Origin: Bacteroidaceae bacterium
GTDB lineage: Bacteria; Bacteroidota; Bacteroidia; Bacteroidales; Bacteroidaceae
Assembly (NCBI GenBank): GCA_028707655.1
Contig: JAQWAN010000165.1
Location: 1-5,009, forward strand
DNA length: 5,009 nucleotides
Reading direction: 5' to 3'
Positions 1 through 5,009 of this stretch are shown piece by piece (the stretch's first letter is position 1; each line of letters begins with the position of its first letter). The translations under genes and the position numbers were made by a program. Under the pieces are notes generated by a model. That model ran no database searches, was not told the DNA's origin, and saw only the letters and a list, made by a program, of their open reading frames with translations.

Positions 1-532
1 AAAATAAACAAACGAGTATGTAATAAAATGTAGGTGTAAATCCATACATAAGCATCTTAATAAATGGCATTGTAAGTGCAATTACTATGGAACCCAATGA
101 AACATATTTGAATTGCCATCTTACAATAAAATATAAGCCAACTGCAATAAAAACAGCATAGGGTGCAAGCAATACTGACGCACCTAAGGTGGTATTTACT
201 CCCTTACCACCTTTAAATTTTAAGAATAAACTAAAATCGTGTCCAATTATAGCGGCTAATGCTAATAGTAAGATGTAATGTGGAATAGAAAAGGAAGGCT
301 TGCACACTAAAAAAAGAACAACGGGTAAAAAACCTTTTAGCATGTCTAGAAGTTGGGTGATAAGTGCTAACTTCTTACTCGTAAAACGTCTTACATTAGT
401 AGATCCAATGTTTCCACTGCCTAGTTTTAGAATATTTTGCCCGGTATAATATTTCGTCAGTAAATAACCAACTGGGATGGAACCAAACAGATAGGCTAGT
501 AGCAAAAAGCTTATTTCGTAAAACAATATCAT
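1..532 (-). CDS. plsY: PlsY, acyl-phosphate:glycerol-3-phosphate acyltransferase (3' end beyond window)
   Basis: This is the integral-membrane enzyme that moves an acyl chain from acyl-phosphate to the sn-1 position of glycerol-3-phosphate, the first step of phospholipid synthesis. I translated 177 residues from the ATG at 532-530; the C-terminus runs off the left edge (the family is usually about 200-215 residues). The signatures are clear: A-Y-L-F-G-S-I-P-V-G-Y at residues 13-23, GSGNIGSTNVRR at 38-49, L-D-M-L-K-G at 62-67, and GHDFSLFLKFKGGKGVNTTLG at 97-117, the glycine-rich substrate-binding loop. Hydrophobic segments alternate with these motifs as in PlsY. Small departures from the usual form are Ser44 where the family mostly has Ala (GNIGATN) and Asn113 where Ala is common (KGVAT). 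The start overlaps the upstream peroxiredoxin stop by four bases (ATGA), which suggests translational coupling. Its substrate could be supplied by PlsX elsewhere or by the fatty acid kinase-like genes upstream in the same operon. Confidence 0.94.
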   Translation of the reverse strand, partial: MILFYEISFLLLAYLFGSIPVGYLLTKYYTGQNILKLGSGNIGSTNVRRFTSKKLALITQLLDMLKGFLPVVLFLVCKPSFSIPHYILLLALAAIIGHDFSLFLKFKGGKGVNTTLGASVLLAPYAVFIAVGLYFIVRWQFKYVSLGSIVIALTMPFIKMLMYGFTPTFYYILVCLF

Positions 533-1269
533 TTGATTTCATTTAGAATACGTAAAGCCTCAGTGACATGCTTCTCTGCTTGTGTCTGTGAGTTAAATGT
601 AAAAACCACTTTACCTTTTTTATCTACAATGTAGGTCACTCTGCCCGAAATAAGTCTGAACAAATTAGAGGGTACACCAAACAATTTACGAACCTTATTA
701 CCGTGGTCACTTAGTAATGTAAAGTTGAGGTTATGTTTTTTTGCAAAAGCGAGGTGACTTTCAACCGACTGTGCACTAATTCCAATGATTATAGCATCTG
801 CATCTTCAAAAACTGAAAACTGGTCGCGAAAGGCGCAGGCCTCAGCAGTACAGCCTGGGGTGTCATCTTTAGGATAAAAATAGATCACTACATTCTTTTT
901 GCCCAAGACCGAATCAATTGAAAACAAATTGTTATGCTGATCTTTTAATTCGAATGATGGAATAGTACTTCCTACTGTTGTTTTGTCCATGTCTTGTGTA
1001 TTATTGTTGAAATATAAATAACTAATAAAGAGAAACAGATAGATGATGAGATAAAATAGATAAAATCGCTTGAATCTTTTATACTTCAAATTAGTTGGAT
1101 ATAGAGTTGTGAACAAGCCTTTGATTTCTTTCCAAAAAACAGGCTTAATATTAATTATCCAACTATCGGTTTGATAGATTATTTTTCTGAACTTACTGCG
1201 GTAATAACCTAAAGGTAAACCCCATATTATAAAAAGAAGAAGCCAAATATTTTTACTACTATAATCCAT
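529..1269 (-). CDS. BCP/PrxQ-type peroxiredoxin with an N-terminal two-helix membrane domain
   Basis: This is a 246-residue protein in two parts. Residues 1 to about 93 are not peroxiredoxin. They hold hydrophobic helices at about 8-23 and 69-87, joined by a basic loop rich in Lys and Arg. From about residue 94 a complete BCP/PrxQ thioredoxin-fold domain follows, with DDTPGCTAEACAFRD carrying peroxidatic Cys140 and resolving Cys145 (the C-x4-C spacing of PrxQ) and Arg210 in GRVTYIVD as the likely active-site Arg. Such enzymes reduce hydrogen peroxide and organic, including fatty-acid, hydroperoxides using thioredoxin. The positive-inside rule puts the basic loop in the cytoplasm and so the catalytic domain outside; this is inference. 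I chose the ATG at 1269-1267, five bases after the DUF1295 stop. The frame extends to a TTG at 1293, but that would overlap the previous gene. An internal Met94 could give a soluble form. I do not recognise the N-terminal domain as a named family. Confidence 0.9.
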   Translation of the reverse strand: MDYSSKNIWLLLFIIWGLPLGYYRSKFRKIIYQTDSWIINIKPVFWKEIKGLFTTLYPTNLKYKRFKRFYLFYLIIYLFLFISYLYFNNNTQDMDKTTVGSTIPSFELKDQHNNLFSIDSVLGKKNVVIYFYPKDDTPGCTAEACAFRDQFSVFEDADAIIIGISAQSVESHLAFAKKHNLNFTLLSDHGNKVRKLFGVPSNLFRLISGRVTYIVDKKGKVVFTFNSQTQAEKHVTEALRILNEIK

Positions 1270-1274
1270 CCGTA

Positions 1275-2051
1275 TTATTTTTTGGGAAACCAAGGGAAGA
1301 AAGAGTTTGTTTTTTGTATGTATTCCCTATATTTTGGTTTGTTTTCATTTAAACTCTTTTCTAGGAGAGCTACACCAGAGACCTTAATAATAAGTAGTGT
1401 CATACCTATGGAACCAATAAAGGTCCAATAGTTACCCGCTGAGATACTAAAGATAGCAAAGGACCACCATACAGCAGAGTCGCCAAAATAGTTGGGGTGT
1501 CGTGTGTATTTCCAAAAACCAGTGTTTAAAACTTGCCCTTTATTATTTGGATCTTTTTTGAATTGTGTCAGTTGAAAATCGCCGCCTGCTTCAAAAGTAA
1601 AACCAACGATGAAAACAAGAATGCCCAAATAGTCTAGTAAATTCAGTGCATTGGAGTGCGTTTCAACATTTGTTCCTAAAAGGGGTAATGAAACAAAGAG
1701 TATTAGTGCTCCTTGTAGTAGAAATGTCTGTACATAACTAATCTTCCAATACCGTTCGGCACCATATTTTTTTCTGAATTCCTGGTATCTAAAATCTTCC
1801 CCTTTGCCCATGTTTCGAGATGCTAAGTACACGAAAAGACGGAGCCCCCAAAGTGTGACAAAAGCTAATAATAGTATTTTTCTCGTATACATGTCTCCCG
1901 ATTTAAAGGCATAAATGGCATTTACTAGGATAAACCCTATACCCCAAAAAAGATCGACGATGCTCACGTTCTTTAGCAGCACACTCCATCCCCACAAAAG
2001 GGTAACAAGAATAAATACAACAAGCATGGCTTGTAGAAAGAGTGTTAACAT
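1275..2051 (-). CDS. DUF1295 family membrane protein (steroid 5-alpha-reductase-like)
   Basis: This 258-residue polytopic membrane protein belongs to the DUF1295 family, related to the C-terminal domain of steroid 5-alpha reductases and to isoprenylcysteine methyltransferases. Family hallmarks are S-I-V-D-L-F-W-G-I-G-F at 30-40, L-W-G-L-R-L at 67-72, GKGEDFRY at 82-89, and above all GFWKYTRHPNYFGDSAVWW at 178-196, the conserved cofactor-binding region. The C-terminal stretch LLEKSLNENKPKYREYIQKT, ending in FFPWFPKK, is also typical, so the protein looks complete. Relatives reduce double bonds of hydrophobic substrates with NADPH, but no substrate can be read from the sequence. The ATG at 2051 lies five bases after the DegV stop; Met9 is an alternative start. 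The stop is followed after five bases by the peroxiredoxin ATG. Its place beside fatty-acid activation and acyl-transfer genes hints at a lipid or isoprenoid substrate, which is inference. Confidence 0.92.
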   Translation of the reverse strand: MLTLFLQAMLVVFILVTLLWGWSVLLKNVSIVDLFWGIGFILVNAIYAFKSGDMYTRKILLLAFVTLWGLRLFVYLASRNMGKGEDFRYQEFRKKYGAERYWKISYVQTFLLQGALILFVSLPLLGTNVETHSNALNLLDYLGILVFIVGFTFEAGGDFQLTQFKKDPNNKGQVLNTGFWKYTRHPNYFGDSAVWWSFAIFSISAGNYWTFIGSIGMTLLIIKVSGVALLEKSLNENKPKYREYIQKTNSFFPWFPKK

Positions 2052-2056
2052 GACTT

Positions 2057-2959
2057 TTATTTTTTCGTGAATAATAGGGAGATAGCAATAGACCCATTTC
2101 CCGCATGCATTCCAATTACAGGAGAAATATCTACGGTAGATACTGGCTCTTTACCAGTGAGCTCTATCATTCGTTGTTTTGCTTTTGAAGCACCATCGGG
2201 ATTATGAGCGTGTAAGAGAATATAATTCCATACCGATTGTCCCCGACTAATCTTCTTGATATGTTTGAATATCTTATTGAGACTCGCTTTTTGACTAAAT
2301 GTATTCCCAAATAAGAGTGAGTTTCCATTATTGTCCATTGAGATAACTGGATTGATGCCTAATGCATTAGCTATAAATCCCGCAGGTTTCGAAACACGGC
2401 CTCCCTTAATCATGTATTTTAATTGTTTTACACTTACAAAAATCTTTGCATTTGAGATATCTGTTTCAAGGGATTGAACAATCTCTCCTGCCGCTATACC
2501 TGCTTCAATGTTTTTCGCTGTTTTTAAAACCAACAACCCCAGTGCACCCGATAAGTTCTTCGAATCGATAACATAGATAGGCTTGTTCCACTCTTTTTGA
2601 ATTCGTTGACCAGCTTTTACGCTGTTTGCATATGTTCCACTAAACTTTGAAGTTAGATGAATGGAGATAATCGCATCATAGTAGGAGGCTAGCTGCGCAT
2701 ATAAATTTGTAAAGGTGCGTTCATTAATTTGCGATGTTTTTGGGAAATCCTCACTACTAGCTAGCAAGTTATAAAACTGTTCAGGTTGGATGGTTATTTT
2801 GTCTAGATAGTGATTATCCCCAAAATTCAAGTTAAGTGGCACTACATTAATCTGATAAAAATCAATCAGCTCCTGTGCTAAATCGCAAGTTGAGTCGGTG
2901 ACTAGAGCAATATTCCATTTTCTTTTTTTTTGCCATATCTTGCTGACGTTGCATATCAT
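2057..2959 (-). CDS. DegV/FakB-like fatty-acid-binding protein; probably the C-terminal half of a DhaL-DegV fusion
   Basis: A complete DegV (EDD-fold) domain begins at W-N-I-A-L-V-T-D-S-T-C-D-L (residues 15-27) and runs to the end. Conserved family elements follow in order: the KTSQ loop at 74-77, LTSKFSGTYANS at 102-113, VIDSKNLSGALGLLVL at 130-145, KGGRVSK at 185-191 and DISPVIGMHAGNGSIAIS at 277-294 with His285. In FakB these loops bind a fatty acid and present its carboxylate to the FakA kinase. The frame opens at an ATG (2959) lying inside the DhaL reading frame. AGAAGG sits three bases before it, too close for a good ribosome site. The first ten or so residues are the DhaL C-terminus read in another frame, so this is probably not the native N-terminus. 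More likely the domain is the C-terminal part of one protein, cut off by a one-base frame change at an A run. If separately made, it would be a stand-alone FakB. Confidence 0.85.
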   Translation of the reverse strand: MICNVSKIWQKKRKWNIALVTDSTCDLAQELIDFYQINVVPLNLNFGDNHYLDKITIQPEQFYNLLASSEDFPKTSQINERTFTNLYAQLASYYDAIISIHLTSKFSGTYANSVKAGQRIQKEWNKPIYVIDSKNLSGALGLLVLKTAKNIEAGIAAGEIVQSLETDISNAKIFVSVKQLKYMIKGGRVSKPAGFIANALGINPVISMDNNGNSLLFGNTFSQKASLNKIFKHIKKISRGQSVWNYILLHAHNPDGASKAKQRMIELTGKEPVSTVDISPVIGMHAGNGSIAISLLFTKK

Positions 2960-3860
2960 CCACCTTCTGAAAGGTAATAGTGCCCATTTCTTTTAGTTGG
3001 TCAAAGAGGGTAGCGGGCTGATTGGTGTGCACATGAATACGGCACGTGCTTGCAGAACCTGCTACTACAACAGAATCTCCATATTTAGCTAAAAACGGTT
3101 TTATGTGATGTCTATTCGTTTGTACGTTTTTCAGGATAGCCTCGGTACAGTAGCGGTAGGTTAGTTGTTTATCCGTTATCTCTTCGGAATGAAGGAGTGA
3201 AATTGTTTCCATTTTTTCAATGGCGAGAGGAGTGATATTCCTGTTTTGGATAAAATTAATTACCCCCTGAATAAATACCACAAAACCTTTAGCACCAGCA
3301 TCAACAAATCCATATTTTTTTAGGTCTTTGAGTTTAGACGTTGTTTCGGATAGCGACTTGTTTAATACTTCTGTGGAGTCTAAGATGTTCTTTTTAAAAT
3401 CAGAAGAGGATTCTTTTTTGCTAGATAAAAAATCGGACCAATCACGTATAACGGTTAACATGGTTCCTTCAATAGGATTAGCAACTGCTTCATACATAAA
3501 AGGAATTGACTTTTTTACACTTTCTGCAAATTCAGAAAAGTTGATTTTTTGTTTGTTCTTTATTACCCTATTTAATCCATGTAAGAACTGCGCAAAAATG
3601 ATTCCTGAATTTCCTCTTGCTCCAATTAAGGCTGCTTCCGCAATATTCCCAATTGTCTTCTTGTAGGACTTATCTGGCCGTGTAGTATCTATTACTGCAC
3701 GAATGGTAGACGCTAGGTTGGTGCCTGTATCCTTATCCCTTACAGGAAAAACATTTATTCTGTTTATCTCTTCCTGATGTATTAGCAATTGCTGACTTCC
3801 TGCAACAAAAGCATAGTAAAGGAATTTGCCGTTGATTTCTTGATTGGTAATTATATTCAT
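2862..3860 (-). CDS. DhaL/FakA-like (DAK2) kinase domain protein; probably the N-terminal half of a DhaL-DegV fusion
   Basis: This resembles the first two domains of fatty acid kinase FakA (YloV). The N-terminal DhaL fold, residues 1 to about 205, carries the nucleotide/Mg site INVFPVRDKDTGTN at 35-48 (Asp42 and Asp44), then GARGNSGIIFAQFLHG at 80-95, NPIEGTMLTVIRDW at 128-141 and FVDAGAKGFVVFIQG at 185-199. A FakA-middle-like part follows: YCTEAIL at 237-243, GDSVVVAG at 261-268, and RIHVHTNQP at 274-282; the Cys and H-x-H match what I recall as zinc ligands of FakA. FakA proper is about 550 residues with a C-terminal domain. Here similarity stops near residue 310, and in its place the next frame supplies DegV. 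The last 20 or so residues, after the A9 run, are probably spurious. The usual PVPDGDTGTN is PVRDKDTGTN here. The ATG at 3860 lies 62 bases after hemolysin III; those bases hold no terminator and only a weak -7-like TACGTTTC. It is followed by overlapping and near-touching genes as in an operon. Confidence 0.9.
   Translation of the reverse strand: MNIITNQEINGKFLYYAFVAGSQQLLIHQEEINRINVFPVRDKDTGTNLASTIRAVIDTTRPDKSYKKTIGNIAEAALIGARGNSGIIFAQFLHGLNRVIKNKQKINFSEFAESVKKSIPFMYEAVANPIEGTMLTVIRDWSDFLSSKKESSSDFKKNILDSTEVLNKSLSETTSKLKDLKKYGFVDAGAKGFVVFIQGVINFIQNRNITPLAIEKMETISLLHSEEITDKQLTYRYCTEAILKNVQTNRHHIKPFLAKYGDSVVVAGSASTCRIHVHTNQPATLFDQLKEMGTITFQKVDDMQRQQDMAKKKKMEYCSSHRLNLRFSTGAD
2923..2931 (-). 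other. A9 homopolymer where the DhaL and DegV frames meet (frameshift or slippage site)
   Basis: On the coding strand the sequence is GGC, nine A, then GAAAATGG. In the DhaL frame this reads M-A-K-K-K-K-M-E-Y, followed by a tail of about 20 residues with no family resemblance. In the DegV frame it reads W-Q-K-K-R-K-W-N-I-A-L-V-T-D. Losing one A (or gaining two) gives D-M-A-K-K-R-K-W-N-I-A-L-V-T-D and one continuous 600-residue DhaL-DegV protein. The move needed is +1. The A-AAA-AAG heptamer present here is typical of -1 ribosomal shifting, and the -1 frame reaches a TAG within a few codons. Transcriptional slippage on A9, a true mutation, or a homopolymer sequencing error all remain possible. 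Confidence 0.75.
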
Positions 3861-3922
3861 TTTTGAAACGTAAATAAATTAACTAACATCTATAATGCAG
3901 AATTAGGATAGATCTCTATTGT

Positions 3923-4588
3923 CTATTGCATCGTTACTGGAATAAGAAAAGTGGATACAATATGACAGCCTAAACCGAGCAGTACAAACAGATGAAATAC
4001 AGTATGTATAAATTCATGCTTAGCTAATGCGTAAAACACGGAACCAATAAGATAGAATACGCCGCCAGCTGCCATCCAATATAGAGCATCCAAACAATCA
4101 TTCTCTACACATACGGTGATTAATGGTTGAATAGCTAATAAGATAACCATCCCCATCAATACATATGAGGCTGTTGATATATGATTATTGGCCTTGAGCT
4201 TTTGAAAACTAAAGCTGATACCAACAATAGCTACTAACCAAACAAATCCAAAAAGGCCCCAGCCCCACAGTCCTTCATTTCTCAATAGAATTAGAGTGAA
4301 GGGCGAATAGGTAGCTGCAATCAGTACGTAGATATTCCCATGGTCAAAATGTCGTAGTAACGCTTTTAACTTAGGTTCCTGAACGTAGTGATAAATAGTG
4401 GACGAAAGCATGCAAATAACCATGCCAAATCCGAATATAGCATAGGCAGCAATAGCCCACAGATTATCGGCTGCAAGAGCTCGCTGTAACAAAAAGAGGG
4501 TAGCAATAACTGCAATGAATACACCCAAGGCATGGGTGAGGTAATTCGCCTTTTCTTCGCGCTGTGTGTATTTTTTTTTATTTTCCAT
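3923..4588 (-). CDS. Hemolysin III / PAQR family seven-helix membrane protein
   Basis: This is a 221-residue hydrophobic protein with about seven membrane segments, full length for bacterial hemolysin III. It has the PAQR signatures: N-Y-L-T-H at 15-19, MLSSTIYHYV at 60-69 with His67, LLRHFDHGNIYVLIAATYSPF at 77-97 with Asp82, and HTVFHLFVLLGLGCH at 195-209. His67, His195 and His199 match the three-histidine metal site of the adiponectin-receptor superfamily. Some members of that superfamily hydrolyse ceramide; bacterial members were first named as hemolysins, but their role is mostly linked to membrane lipid state. I took the ATG at 4588. The frame stays open to a TTG at 4645, but that codon falls inside the likely promoter -7 element. 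The gene is transcribed toward the FakA/DegV/PlsY genes 62 bases downstream, with no terminator visible between. Co-transcription is likely but not certain. Confidence 0.93.
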   Translation of the reverse strand: MENKKKYTQREEKANYLTHALGVFIAVIATLFLLQRALAADNLWAIAAYAIFGFGMVICMLSSTIYHYVQEPKLKALLRHFDHGNIYVLIAATYSPFTLILLRNEGLWGWGLFGFVWLVAIVGISFSFQKLKANNHISTASYVLMGMVILLAIQPLITVCVENDCLDALYWMAAGGVFYLIGSVFYALAKHEFIHTVFHLFVLLGLGCHIVSTFLIPVTMQ

Positions 4589-4642
4589 GATTCTAAAATA
4601 GGAGTAGTGGTTGACTCTTCTATTGTTTACGTTTGTTTGTAA

Positions 4643-4672
4643 CAAAGTTATACATTCTTACGACTTAAACAA
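4643..4672 (-). promoter_or_regulatory. Bacteroidota-type promoter for hemolysin III and possibly the whole operon
   Basis: On the minus strand TTG (4672-4670) is followed after exactly 19 bases by TAACTTTG (4650-4643). This matches the Bacteroidota primary sigma consensus of a -33 TTG and a -7 TAnnTTTG. Transcription would start near 4637, giving a leader of about 50 bases before the ATG at 4588. It is the only good match I found upstream of the gene set. Confidence 0.65.
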
Positions 4673-4675
4673 GTC
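4662..4675. repeat. Short inverted repeat over the promoter -33 element
   Basis: GACTT and AAGTC flank a 4-base spacer (GACTTAAACAAGTC on the plus strand), a perfect 5-bp dyad covering the -33 TTG. The position would suit a repressor operator, but arms of five bases arise easily by chance in AT-rich DNA. Confidence 0.3.
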
Positions 4676-4814
4676 TTTTTGGCAATTCTATTGAAGACGA
4701 AAAAAGAATGAACAGCATTTTTAATGCTTCAGCTAGTTGCTCTTTAGATTGGCTTACACCTTTTTCCTGGTCTAGTTAAAATGGTAGGAAACAGTGGCTT
4801 AAGTATCTTTACCT
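4676..4814. other. Intergenic stretch with no confident gene; one 23-codon plus-strand frame
   Basis: No RNA gene and no family match is visible here. On the plus strand an ATG at 4708 opens a 23-codon frame to TAA at 4777-4779, giving a Ser-rich peptide with two Trp, M-N-S-I-F-N-A-S-A-S-C-S and onward. It has no clear ribosome site or promoter. It does sit just before the strong terminator, which is the layout of a leader peptide, but I cannot support expression. Confidence 0.25.
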
Positions 4815-4869
4815 AAAAAGGACCAATTCTAAAAACGAGAAGTCTTAGAGTTGGTCCTTTTTATTTTTT
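4815..4869 (+). terminator. Strong intrinsic terminator, plus strand (possibly bidirectional)
   Basis: The arms 4815-4832 (AAAAAGGACCAATTCTAA) and 4845-4862 (TTAGAGTTGGTCCTTTTT) pair over 18 positions with one T-G wobble, closing a 12-base loop. The T-rich tract TTTTTATTTTTT follows, as in a rho-independent terminator for plus-strand transcripts. The A run on the left arm also gives a U tract on the minus strand, so it could stop transcription entering the hemolysin III promoter from the right. No confident plus-strand gene precedes it within the window. Confidence 0.78.
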
Positions 4870-5009
4870 GTATTCTTGTCCTATTAATGGAACCGATCCT
4901 AGTGGTTTTACCGATGAGGATACGTCCGTTTTAACCCCTTTCATTAATACGAACTATTTTGACTTTGCCTATGGCGACACCAATAATAATGAGCGTATCA
5001 TAGACTCGC
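4868..5009 (+). CDS. Possible partial reading frame of unknown function, no normal start codon
   Basis: The plus frame starting at the TTG at 4868 stays open to the window edge and looks coding from about 4880. Its codons favour purine first and pyrimidine third, and the translation is rich in Asp, Asn, Thr and Gly: N-G-T-D-P-S-G-F-T-D-E-D-T-S, later N-Y-F-D-F-A-Y-G-D-T-N-N-N-E-R. This composition is common in secreted Bacteroidota proteins. No ATG or GTG exists in this frame after the in-frame TAA at 4814. The TTG lies in the terminator T tract. An L-Y-S-C just after it resembles a lipobox, but without a signal peptide before it. It may be a gene remnant, a gene whose 5' end is lost to a frame error (an ATG at 4887 lies one frame away and stops after 15 codons), or chance. 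I do not recognise the protein. Confidence 0.3.
   Translation, partial: MYSCPINGTDPSGFTDEDTSVLTPFINTNYFDFAYGDTNNNERIIDS

Noticed and set aside
1270..1293. TTG start at 1293 for the peroxiredoxin
   Set aside because: It would overlap the DUF1295 end by 19 bases; the ATG at 1269, five bases after that stop, matches the spacing used elsewhere in the operon.
1903..2115. 70-codon minus-strand open frame across the DUF1295 start and the DegV end
   Set aside because: It overlaps two well-supported genes in another frame, is Cys/His/Arg-rich with no family resemblance, and looks like a shadow.
2923..2931. Classical -1 programmed ribosomal frameshift at A-AAA-AAG
   Set aside because: The -1 frame reaches a stop within a few codons and does not enter DegV; the required change is +1 (or -2).
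3328..3666. 112-codon plus-strand open frame antisense to the DhaL gene
   Set aside because: It lies wholly opposite conserved DhaL motifs and has no recognisable domain; it is a by-product of the real gene's codon use.
3861..3922. A separate promoter in front of the DhaL gene
   Set aside because: The closest match, TACGTTTC, lacks the final G, has no TTG at the right distance, and would leave almost no leader before the ATG.
4887..4934. Short frame from the ATG at 4887
   Set aside because: It stops after 15 codons and overlaps the better coding-like frame; no ribosome site is evident.

Overview
The window looks like chromosomal DNA of a Bacteroidota bacterium. It is AT-rich and tightly packed, most genes lack a clear Shine-Dalgarno sequence, and the one good promoter has the Bacteroidota form (TTG, 19 bp, TAACTTTG). 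The protein types fit this, but I cannot fix a genus.

All confident genes lie on the minus strand, so transcription runs from high to low coordinates. In that order they are: a hemolysin III/PAQR membrane protein (4588-3923), a DhaL/FakA-like domain protein (3860-2862), a DegV/FakB-like fatty-acid-binding protein (2959-2057), a DUF1295 steroid-reductase-like membrane protein (2051-1275), a peroxiredoxin with a two-helix membrane anchor (1269-529), and the acyl-phosphate:glycerol-3-phosphate acyltransferase PlsY (532 to beyond the left edge). Gaps are 62 bp, overlapping frames, 5 bp, 5 bp and a 4-bp ATGA overlap. From the DhaL gene onward this is almost certainly one operon, and hemolysin III with its promoter may head it.

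The central observation is metabolic. DhaL (FakA) plus DegV (FakB) make up the two-part fatty acid kinase known from Gram-positive bacteria, which converts a free fatty acid to acyl-phosphate. Acyl-phosphate is the substrate of PlsY, encoded in the same operon. The operon therefore appears to hold a short fatty-acid salvage route into phospholipid. The neighbours also suit membrane lipid work: PAQR proteins include lipid hydrolases, DUF1295 resembles lipid/steroid reductases, and BCP-type peroxiredoxins reduce lipid hydroperoxides. How these fit together is inference.

The DhaL and DegV parts read as one roughly 600-residue fusion protein interrupted at a run of nine A (2923-2931). Removing one A joins them in frame. 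This is a real frameshift, a slippage-dependent gene, or a sequencing error.

The right-hand 420 bases (4589-5009) hold the promoter, an excellent intrinsic terminator on the plus strand, and at the edge a coding-like plus-strand frame with no usable start.
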